A stretch of DNA of 64,000 bases, taken from NCBI GenBank assembly GCA_937944145.1, contig CALDZK010000004.1, positions 1 through 64,000 on the forward strand, written 5' to 3'. Below, piece by piece: positions 45,705 to 55,374 of this stretch. The stretch's first letter is position 1. Each line of letters starts with the position of its first letter. The notes beneath the pieces are model-generated. The model was not told where the DNA came from, did not search any database, and saw nothing but the letters and a program-made list of their open reading frames with translations. Origin of the DNA: an uncultured Candidatus Altimarinota bacterium (GTDB lineage Bacteria; Patescibacteriota; Gracilibacteria; BD1-5; UBA6164). Made by a program: the position numbers and the translations under genes.

Positions 45705-46697
45705 TTATTTGCGAGTAAAAGTTTTTTGTTTTCCGTCATAGCGAAATGCAAGGAGCCAGAGAAGTGATTTACGAACAGCGAGACCATTTTCTACCTGCTG
45801 GAGTATATGTGACTGACTATCAACAGCACTCAGAGCTGAGTGGACATCTATATCACGGATAACGGGACCAGGATGCATGAGTATCGCGTCAGGTGCAGCG
45901 AGATCGAGTCTCTTTCTGGAGATACCAAACATTTTTGAGTATTCACGAAGAGATGGAACAAAACCCTTTGCTCCTCTTTCTTCCTGAACCCTGAGTGTAT
46001 ATACTACATCTGTGTCTTTTATTGCCTCTTCTATATCGCCATACAATGTAAGTCAAAAATTTTCTACATGTGATGTGGCAATTGTCTGTGGGGTTGCTAC
46101 TCTTATCTCAGCTCCAAGTTTTTTGCATAAACGTACCAGTGAGCCAAAAGGACGAGAGTGTCTAATATCCCCAACAATAGTAACTGTTTTTCCTTTGAGG
46201 TCTTTAGTTCCAAAATAATCCAACATCGTAATCCCATCAAGCAATGCCTGAGTTGGGTGTTCGTGCCATCCATCTCACGCGTTCAGAACTGAAGCCTGTA
46301 CATGACGAGAAAGAACCTCTGCCACTCCTGCCTCGCTCGAACGAACTACCAGTGTTTTTACATTGTAAGAATCCAGAGTTTGTATCGTGTCGAGATAACT
46401 CTCTCATTTTTTCACGGAGCTTGATGACCCCACACTCACAGTGTCCATCGAGAGATTTTTTGCAGCCAGATCAAAACTCGCTTGAGTCCTGGTTGAATTT
46501 TCAAAAAAGACGTTCACTTGAGAACATCATTTATTGAGAGAGAATTTATAGGTCTTATGTTCTCTAAACTTGCGGGCTATATCGTAAATGATTTCTATAT
46601 CCTCTAGAGAGAGTTGGTCTATAGAATAAAGATCAAAGAAGCTGACATCACGACCATCTCTGGTTGCTATCATATCTTGCTCACGAATATCTGCCAT
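45705..46697 (-). CDS. pyrB: Aspartate carbamoyltransferase catalytic subunit
   Basis: 330 aa. Carbamoyl-phosphate site FFENSTRTQASFD, then HPTQALLDGITML, and VTIVGDIRHSRPFGSLVR for aspartate binding. LMHPGPVIRD near the end also belongs to the active site. Five TGA=Gly codons. No regulatory subunit (pyrI) and no carAB are seen nearby, so the source of carbamoyl phosphate is not shown. First gene of the minus-strand pyrB-pyrC-Tat-like-pyrD run. Confidence 0.93.
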
Positions 46698-46798
46698 AGA
46701 GTATTATGTTTGAAAAGTATACTATATCTTGATAGTACCGTGCTTAAAAAGATTCTCAAATTCAGATATATTTTGATGTGAAAAAATTGTGGAAAGAA

Positions 46799-47362
46799 CT
46801 ACATATAAAGCCTCTGAGATAAATATGGATACTGCTTCTCAGCAAGAGAGAAGTGGTATTGCCATCAGTGATATACAAAGAAATTTCTGAGATCTTGTAA
46901 TGCGTTAAGTACAAGAATATCCTGAGAATTATACTTTTGTGAGTTTGTAATAACAGTATCTACTAAAGACTTGATAAGAGGAAGTGCCCACTGTATAAGC
47001 AAATCATCATAATGCCTGTGAATTTCAGGAGAAGTCTTTTTTATTGCAGAGTTTTTGTATAGATTTTTTCAGGATACAAGGGCAAAGTACATGCCTATAA
47101 CAGTAGGAATAAAACTCATTTTTATATCCATAGAGTTGAAACTCCCATAAGCCAAACCTGAACCGAGCAAAATTCCAAAAATATCTTCTTTTACATCCTG
47201 GGTAATTCTTTTGTAATCTATATGTGTTACTATCTTTGGAACCTCTGCGTCTATCCTCTGGATCTCAGAAAGTACTTCTGAAAAATCAATCCCCTCAAAA
47301 AGCTCTGATCGGAAACATTCATTCTCAGGAATTTCAGATATAGGAGAGTTTTCTAAAGGCAT
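46799..47362 (-). CDS. Hypothetical protein with hydrophobic segment, 187 aa
   Basis: MPLENSPISEIPENECFRSE start; an acidic, helical N-terminal half; a moderately hydrophobic segment at about 68-97 (IFGILLGSGLAYGSFNSMDI, then SFIPTVIGMYFALVS), followed by a helical C-terminal part. Two TGA=Gly codons. 101 bp upstream of pyrB on the same strand, so it may head that operon. Family not recognised. Confidence 0.6.
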
Positions 47363-47399
47363 GGATTTTTTGGAGAAAATAATAATATATATTTTCTAT

Positions 47400-47427
47400 A
47401 AAATATATATTATTATTTATTTGTCAA
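47400..47427 (-). promoter_or_regulatory. Possible promoter for the 47362 gene and downstream pyrB operon
   Basis: On the minus strand, TTGACA (complement of 47422-47427) and TATTTT 16 bp later, in an AT-only stretch 38 bp before the ATG. The -10 fit is weak. Confidence 0.4.
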
Positions 47428-47434
47428 TAGTCTT

Positions 47435-48853
47435 CTACTTTCTCATGCTCTCAACCAACTCTCCCCACTCATTTTTAGGTTTTTCAGCTATCTCGGCTCT
47501 ATCTGGAATTTGAGGGAAATTTTTTCTCTGATCCTCTGGAGTGTTTTCATCCCAGTAGAGGTCAAATTGTTCCGGGACATAACAAGAAATCAAAGGTACT
47601 CCATCAAATATATTATTTCCATGACGATTTCATACACATGCTATAGCAACTACTTGACCACCTGCTTCCTCTATCATAGACTTCATTTTCCTGAGGGTAG
47701 ATCACTTCGTGACAATATCCTCAGAGATAATGACTCTTTGCCCTCTCAGTTCTATATCATGTCTCTTGAGCTTCATCTGCTCATTATCATCTCATGACTT
47801 CTCTGTATATACGGATTGCTCTATGCCGAGTTTTTCTGCGAGATATAAAGACGAACGGACACTTCACATCTGAGCCCCCATCACTACATCAGCCTCTATA
47901 TTTTGAGATCTGATTTTTTGAGCTAATTCTCAAGCAGCTTTTTCGACAACCAAATAGTTTCTTTCGGTGGTACCTATATTTATATAAGCATTGCTCAGGA
48001 GCCCACTTGCAAGCCTACAATACTTTCCTCACTCAGGACAAAAGTAAAACGCTCCAATATATGAGAGTATTTCTTTCCAGTCTCCCGTGTAGAGCATCTT
48101 TTCAAAGTGATATTTTTGCTCAGGGATATATTCGACATCTTTTACTTCACTAAAAAATCTCGTAATTGATTGAGATACATCTTCAGTCTCAAGTATCGGT
48201 CTTCCCATGACGATATTTGTAGCTCCATGACGAATTGCTTCTGCTGGGGTCATAACGCGTTTTTGGTCTCCAGTATCTCCTCCTGCAAATCTGACTCCAG
48301 GAGTTACGATATCGAAGTCACTCCCGTAGACTTCTCTGAGAACTAATCCTTCATACGCAGAACATACGAGTCACTGTATTCCTGAGTCAAGAGCGAGTTT
48401 CGCGAGTCTGAGAACAGAGTGCCTCGCAGTATTATCAAATACATATCCCGTATCATCATCATCAAGCGAAGTCATAGCCGTAATTCCTAGGAGTTTGATG
48501 TGTGGCAAATATTCATCTTTTGTAGTTTGAACGAGTTTGAGCATGTCTGCTCCTCCACTGGTATGAACGGTGATGTATTCGACCTTGTCTCCCAGTCCTG
48601 AGTTCTTAAGTTGGATAATATAGTTCTTGAGCGTATTTGGTATATCGTGCCATTTTGGGTCCAGCATGAATTTGCAGTCTACTCACTCAAAGAGTTTTTG
48701 TATACCGGTAAATCCTATCAGGGAAACGATATCGTGGATCTTGAAAATAATTCTGTTTTGGTACTCTGTATTTTCCGAGAGAATATTTTTCATTATTTGT
48801 AGTGCCTGCTCAGGATAGAGATTATCGAGGGCTATTATGAGTTTTGCTTGCAT
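47435..48853 (-). CDS. pyrFE: Fused OMP decarboxylase - orotate phosphoribosyltransferase
   Basis: 472 aa doing the last two steps of UMP synthesis. Residues 1-250 are OMP decarboxylase: AKLIIALDNLYPEQALQI, the catalytic array MLDPKWHDIPNTLKNYI (DxKxxDIPNT) and VTPGVRFAGGDTGDQKRVMTP. About 260-472 is OPRT: ECPEGKYCRLASG-type linker, SGLLSNAYINIG, VVMGAQMGSVRSSLYLAEKLG, then GQRVIISEDIVTKGSTLRKM as the PRPP loop. The order is PyrF then PyrE, the reverse of animal UMP synthase. Many TGA=Gly lie in the OPRT half. 22 bp downstream of the second Tat-like gene. Confidence 0.93.
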
Positions 48854-48875
48854 GGGTATATATTTATAGGGTATT

Positions 48876-49835
48876 TTAATTCGTAAGTTCTTTTGGTTGA
48901 ATTATCTGCAATAGTCTTCCAGAATACAAGAGTTCATATGACTGTACAGGAACGAGTCACGAGTGTGTCTCCAAAAAATACTTCAAAGGCATACTGTCCC
49001 CTGGGATACCTAGTTTTTTCTGTATTGGTTCTTGTTGTATTCTTTGTAGTTTTTGTTGCTTACTTCAGATGCTATCTCCGAGAAAATCCCCATCATTATG
49101 AATTTTTTTGAGTACGTCTGACTCAGACATATCATACATCTCAAATGCTTTTTCAGCATCCTGCGTCCTTAGTCAATAAATAATCCATCATATTCATCCA
49201 AGTTCATATATCATATCGACATAATAGTGAAACCCTCATTTACTCTCTGAAGATTCAGGAATCCAGTCACACATAAAGTCTATATATCCCCAATCAAATT
49301 GTTTTTCTGGTAGTTGAAAATGTAGACTACACATTTGAGAAACAGATCATGGCTTATTATGTAAATCTATAAACCTGAAGTACTCATCTGCGTCAAGAAA
49401 CGATGGTTCTATTTTCATGTCTGGAATTCTATTTTGAATATCTCCTGGTAATGTATCAAAATACTGTGTAAATAATACTTTTAAGCCCTCAGCTTGCTGC
49501 TTATAATTCTCTATTATCCAGTCACGCACAGATTCTTTTGATACTTCCCCGAGATTCAGCCTATCTGCAGATCAAAACATTGTAACTGAAAACTCATGAG
49601 CTTCGCGTAAATACGAAGAAAGGTATCACGGGTATTTTTTCATCCCTTGGAATAGTTTTTCTATTTTATCAAGATCGACTGATGTCATGTTCATAGAAAT
49701 ATCCACTAAGGATTTTTTGGAAGTTGCTATAACATCTTGAACTGTTACTGGAACAGAAGTTGAAACAGCAAATCATGTAAGTCATGACAAGAACCCTCTT
49801 CTACTTATAGATGTTATATCTCAAGGTTTATTCAT
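48876..49835 (-). CDS. Tat-signal-like hypothetical protein between the ATP-grasp fusion and pyrFE, 319 aa
   Basis: The N-terminus ITSISRRGFLSGLTGFAVS is a good twin-arginine signal pattern (SRRxFL plus hydrophobic core), implying export of a folded protein. The mature part is helical, with WIIENYKQQAEG, YFDTLPGDIQNRI and SFLDADEYFRFI, which align by eye with the protein at 43479-44384. Then come QFDWGYIDFMCDWIP, a run of TGA=Gly (ELGGIGWIIYG) and an extension to LQIIQPKELTN. Function unknown. 15 bp after the fusion gene and 22 bp before pyrFE. Confidence 0.65.
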
Positions 49836-49850
49836 AATTTTAAATATATT

Positions 49851-52247
49851 TTATGAGAAAAATGGAGTCTTTATATCTGCCTCGGGAATATCCATCATAC
49901 CAGATTCGTCTATCTCCTGAAGATCTCCAAGGGCTATCTTTCCTCGGTAGAGTTTTTTTAGGTCTCATCCAGAGTTCATATAGTTACTGACTGCAAGATA
50001 TCCATTGGTATAGACAACATCTTTCATAAAAATCCCTTCTCTACTTGGGTCCTTGAGTCATCTCTTGAGACGGAGCATGTAGCTAAATACTCTTTCATAA
50101 TCATCACTGTAAAACTCTGCGAGTCTTCCTATGAGTCTCCTATAGGAATGTTTGAGTGCGTACTGAACAAAATAATATCTCTCAAAAATAGAATAAAATT
50201 TCTTGTCTTTATTACTGATAAAACGCATCTGGTTATAGATAGCGATTCACTCCTCTGTTTCTGTATATCCTGCCGTACCTCTCGAGAACATCTGGTATTT
50301 TGAGAGTTTTCCATTGATCTTTCTGAGGTAATGTCCTTCTATTTCATGAGCCACAATAGAGCGAAGTTCTCTCTTTCCTACGCTTCCTCCACTACGAAGT
50401 ATCAGCTCATCACCCTTCATAGTAAAACGTGCTGTTGCATCTCTCTCCACGAGACGCGCTTTGATGCTGTAGATATGGTTAAACTTTTTGAGGTAGTCTT
50501 TTATATCTTCAAAATACAAAAGCTCATCTTCCTCATGTATATTGTCTCTCTCATCGATGACAGATTTTGCGTAATCAAAATTTTCTGATTCTATTGATCA
50601 AAATATTTTTTCTGAATACTGTGTCATCGCTGAACCATCTTGCTCCATAAATGCTGCAACAAATAAAAGTTTGTTTTCTATCTCTTGTTTCTTTCTCTGA
50701 TAGAGTCCTCCTAGAGGAATATCTGGAATCTCGATATTCTTGAGTTCCAAAAGGAGTGTATCAATATCAAGAGTGATAGGGTTGTACTCAAACTCTGGGA
50801 TATGCTTCCCTTTTGACTGAATAAAAAGATGCTTTTGCTCAGATATATTTGTTGGGGTAACGATCTTGAGGAGAATGATTTTCTTTTCTATTTTTACAAG
50901 CCTCTTGTCTATATCAGTAAGCTGGTTTTCATGAGTTTTTGTGATGGCTGTATTTTTTGCTTTGGGTCATTCTCAGTCACCCAAAATAGGGGTTTGTCCC
51001 TTTTTATATTTAAAAGGATCTATGAGAAATCCTTTGAGAGAACCTAGTCCAAGGATAATATTGGTATCCTCGAGATCCTTCACGACAAACCTCATAGATT
51101 TTTGGACTCAGAGTATTTCACAATCAAGTTTTATCTTAGTTGTATCATTTTCTGGTATTTTCAACACATCTCTGACAAAACTGCGAGAGATGTAACTCGA
51201 TGACTGAGAGACACGTACATTTGCAAGATAGGTGTGAGTTTTATCATCCAGAGATATCTTTATGTATTCTTTTGTTCCGAGGACTTTTTTTCCAGATATA
51301 TTTTTGATCTTTTCTTCTATATCTCCAGAAAACAGATCTCTTCCGAGACGAACTCATTTTTCTACCGAGCTCACTTGGATTCACTCAACACGTTTGAGAC
51401 GAGATTTGAGTGGAGCAAGATTGGCAACTTGCACCTCGAGTCCAGCACGGATATTCATCTCGAGTAGAAGAGGTCCATCGCGTTCATCTATCACGACATC
51501 ACATCCAAGATACCCTATATTTGTAACTTGCTGCACTTTTACTGAGAGATGTAGTATCTCATCCCAGTGAGGCAAGACAATTCCTCGTACATCCCCGATA
51601 CCTGGGATAGATTTTACTATTTTTGATCCTTTGGTTATATAGGTCAGTTTTCCAGTTCCTATATCGATTCCAACTCCACAAGCTCCCCCATGAAGATTTG
51701 CCTTCCCTCCAGATTCTTCTGTAGGGATACGCATCATAGCCATGACTGGGACCATGTTGTAGCAAATAACTCTGAGGTCTGGAAGTCCGTATTTTCCTAG
51801 GAGTTCTATATCTTTTGTGAGAACAATTTTCTTTTCGATTACTACCATATCCCTCCCACCAGAAAGTGAGAAAAATCCATCGATAATATAGTGGAGATGT
51901 TCTTTAAATTCACTACGAGTAAAAACTCGCCCTGTGTTTGTTACTAGGTTCCCCTCAGGATTTTTTTCTTCAAACACATAGATCCCCTTTCCTCCATATC
52001 CGTTGTTTGGTTTCACTACAAATGGAGGTTCTAGCGTATCGATGACTTCGTCTTGAATCTGTTTGTGTTTGGTGAAAATAGCGAGTGTTGCAGGAACTGC
52101 GATCTTGTGATTTTGGAGAAATTCTTTTGTCTTGAGTTTGGAGTCAGCGAGTCTACGAGATATCGCAAAATTATTGGACTTTATGTATTCCAGATTTCTC
52201 GCATTTTGCCCGAGGAGTCAGTAGTCTTTTCGAAAAAAAATTCACAT
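49851..52247 (-). CDS. RimK/ATP-grasp ligase fused to DUF1704 (MATCAP-like) metallopeptidase, 798 aa
   Basis: The N-terminal 300 residues are ATP-grasp: FVVKPNNGYGGKGIYVFEE (P-loop-like), GLPDLRVICYNMVPVMAMMRI, then VIDERDGPLLLEMNIRAGLE (metal-binding ExN). It resembles the alpha-L-glutamate-ligase-like ATP-grasp branch. The C-terminal 350 residues are DUF1704/QEGLA-type: a helical lead-in, ARFTMKGDELILR, the HExxxH motif IVAHEIEGHYLRKING, and SRGTAGYTETEE. The two proteins are normally separate neighbours; here they are one chain. MATCAP proteins remove C-terminal Tyr or similar residues. A ligase and peptidase together suggest peptide or protein tail editing. 5 bp after ftsX. Confidence 0.82.
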
Positions 52248-52252
52248 AGTTA

Positions 52253-53149
52253 TTATTTGAGGTATTTACGAGACGATACAAATCCGCTCATTCATCAGAT
52301 AAGTCCACTAATAGCTAATTGTATCATGAAAATCGCAGCAAAGTTCTGTATCAATCCACTATCTGAGAAGCCAACTGGAAGTACTGCGTCAATACTCTTG
52401 AGTAAAAAGAAAAACAGTATCACACTTACACTATAGGCAGCAACTGAGTAGATTGCCCCCTGTATTCCAAATGGTCCGTATATAAAGAGTTTACTCCCTC
52501 CTACGAGTCTCGTGATATAGATCTCATCTCTATAATAGTAGATAAAATTTCCAATAATCGAATAGATAATTATCGCAATAGAAAACATAAATATCCCTAT
52601 CATGATATAAAGTCCTATTTGGAGGATTTGCAAGGTTCTTGTGACACTATTTATCCTGTTGTATTGCGCGTTATAACTCGAGAAGAAATCCTTGTCTCAT
52701 TCATCAGGTTGCGCGAGTATAGTAAGTTTTGATTGGATAACTGTGTCGAGTTTTGAGAACTGTTCCAGAGCAATATTATTGAGAGAAATAGTTTCTGGGA
52801 GTGGGTTTTGACGCTCAAGAATCTTGACCAGATTTGGGTCCTGTTCACGGATCTCATCGAGTACCTGTTCTTTTGATTTATAGAGTGTTTCTATATTTGG
52901 GAAATCTTGTTTTATTTCACCCAGTAGGGAAATGACCTCTCCTGAATTTTTATTGTATCCTTCTTCGAGATACAGAGATATCGTCAGCTTATCATTGACT
53001 CCATCGATGATGCGAAAACTGACGTCATGAAGCAAAAAGAGGATATTGATAAAAAACATCAACAATGTCAGTACCAGAACCGAAGAAAAACTCAAAAATG
53101 AGTTCCTCATGATGTTTGTCAACGAGTATTTGAAAAGTCGAAGTAGCAT
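52253..53149 (-). CDS. ftsX: Cell-division protein FtsX
   Basis: 298 aa permease-like protein that, with FtsE, controls peptidoglycan hydrolases at division. MLLRLFKYSLTNIMRNSFLSF with the first helix, then an extracytoplasmic domain (SLYLEEGYNKNSGEVISLL). Three more helices follow: YIMIGIFMFSIAIIIYSIIG, QGAIYSVAAYSVSVILFFFLL and IFMIQLAISGLIGG. RLVGGSKLFIYGPFGIQGAI is the family's RLVGAs.. motif. ATG 53149 is preferred to a TTG at 53164. No ftsE in the window. Next gene begins 5 bp after the stop. Confidence 0.9.
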
Positions 53150-53293
53150 GAAAACGAGTATCAAAATAGTATGTCAGATATTGTATTGCGATTGCCCATT
53201 TTTGCAAATAGATACCATGAAAGTAAAATATTTGATTTTTTGAGAGGAAGTATGATAGAATTGAGAGGAATTTAAAAATATAATCATACTGCA

Positions 53294-55273
53294 ATGGCTA
53301 TTGAGAATATAAATAAACTCGTGGAGAACGGGCTACAAGAAAGTGAGCTACAGCAGGCAAAGATCGAACTGCAAAAGATGCAAAAACAAACACCAAGTTT
53401 TGTTCCTGAAGCACTTGCAATACTCAAAGAAGCTATTCTTCATTCTGAGGCAGCCAAAACTGAGCGTGACGCACTGATAGCTGAGTTTGAAAAGCCTCAA
53501 TTCCTCTCTCATTGATATGAGCAACTCACCGAGGAAATAGAAGACCATGGATGAATCTCCAGGGTTATGGAACAATTTCAACACTACATAAACGCAAAAT
53601 TTGAATCTGCTGAAACAGAGTTCTCATCAAGCGAAAAAGACAGTATAAAAATCGTCATGTGGTGAGAGTTCCAAAAACTTTTTACAACAGATACAGCTCT
53701 TGGAAGGTTTATAGAAAATACTTGAACAAAAGTATCAGATGCAATACAAGAGTGATTCACTATACTCTATAAAAAAGATGGAAGTCAAAAATCTATATCA
53801 CAAATAGCAAGTGACGCAGAGCTGGCTCTAGAGGGGTTTTGAAAAACATCTGAAAGTAATGCAACAGCTCTATGATATCTCGATAGTCATATCTGAGATA
53901 CATTTCAAGATATACTAACTCATAAGGAAATCAATCCTACAAAAGACCTCGATATACCCACTACTTATAAAGTTATCTCAGGAGAAACTCTCTCCCCTGA
54001 AAAAATATATGACACTATAAAGTCTCATACTCTAGAAATCGGGAAAGATCTGAGCAACCACAAAGAATTATGAGAAAAGCTCGCAACACAAATAGACTCA
54101 CTCCCACTCTGACTACCAGGGAAATTACGCGATGTAGTATCAGGTATAGCCGAGTCTTTTCCTATACTTGCTTGGGTTATTGGTATCATTATGGGCGAAG
54201 ACTTTCTCTCTGAATTCTTATCTGGAAAACAAAAAAAGAGAAAGGATTCCCTCAATCAACTTGCAGCCCTACAAGAACAGGACAACTCGCCTGTGAACTG
54301 ATTTTTTGAAAATTCATGGATACAGAAACTCGATCCTAAAAAACTCGATGGATTTTTTGATTACGCAGAATCACAAGACATAGATCATAATGATGAGAAT
54401 TTTTGGGAAGAAATAGTTACAGGGAAAACAAAAAATCCAAAAACACAAGAAATACATCTAGCTCTAAAATGAAATAACTCTACAGCTATAGAAAAATCCG
54501 ATTTTAAAAATAATGGAGCATGATTTCTCAAAAAACTTAATAGAGTTGAGGCATCCATTCATGAGAAAACAACTATCGAAGAACAAAAGCAACTCGAGAC
54601 TAGTGCTGCGAGTCTGCCTCCTGTGATCGCTCCTACACCAGTAGTTACTACTCAGACACCAACTAAAACAAAAATAGATACCCCTAGAGACACTACTCAC
54701 AAGGAAAAATCAGATTTTTCTCTCCATGACGTACATGGAAAGCAAGAAGTATCAACAGTACCTCCTGTACAAAAGTCAGAAGTAGAACAAGTCGAAACAA
54801 AAGAAAATACTGAAGCTCTCAAAAAACAATATACTCAGTTCCGTGATAACGTCTTAACTCTCGCACTCAAACAAAGTACTAAACTTCCTATGAATATAAG
54901 CTACCAAGGGAAGGAAGCTGAACTACAAACTCTCTGAATCGAGGCTCCAAAAACTCTAGATTTCAAAGAAGGAAAACTCGTAATAGGGGATAAAAAATAT
55001 GTCATAGATTTTGATACATTTACGCATAAATACCTTGGTTATGTACCAACCTCTGTTTCTGATCTTCGCATACAAAAAATCTCAAAAGTATCGGTAAATA
55101 ATATAACACTCAGCGTTGTAAGTGATGAGCATAAAAAAGACCAAGAACAAGATCTTGAAAAATCTGAGTTCACAGAAATCATTCTCTGAGTCTTGGAAAA
55201 AAATACCTATAATTCACAGATACCCGCAAGTGGAAATAATTCTGAAATAAGATATCAAGTACTAGAAGCCTAA
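53294..55273 (+). CDS. Large coiled-coil protein with one hydrophobic segment, 659 aa (cluster gene A)
   Basis: Starts MAIENINKLVENGLQESELQ. Largely helical and coiled coil in the first 280 residues. A hydrophobic stretch SFPILAWVIGIIMGEDFLSEF lies near 288-308, then KQKKRK. A Thr/Pro/Glu-rich linker at about 430-500 (PPVIAPTPVVTTQTPTKTK) precedes a C-terminal beta-rich domain with KLVIGDKKYVIDFDTFTHK. Over 30 TGA=Gly codons. No family recognised. The hydrophobic patch AWxIGxxxGxDxL recurs in the next gene's product. Ends in a terminator at 55294. Confidence 0.7.
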
Positions 55274-55293
55274 TACAATAGAAAACCATAAAG

Positions 55294-55323
55294 TCCAGTT
55301 GACTATTTTGTCACTGGATTTTT
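55294..55323 (+). terminator. Terminator after cluster gene A
   Basis: Stem TCCAGTTGAC / GTCACTGGA (one bulge) with a 6-nt loop and a T5 tail. Confidence 0.75.
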
Positions 55324-55374
55324 ATTATGATAAAATTTAAGAGTATATATTTAATTATCTAAGAAACTTAGATT

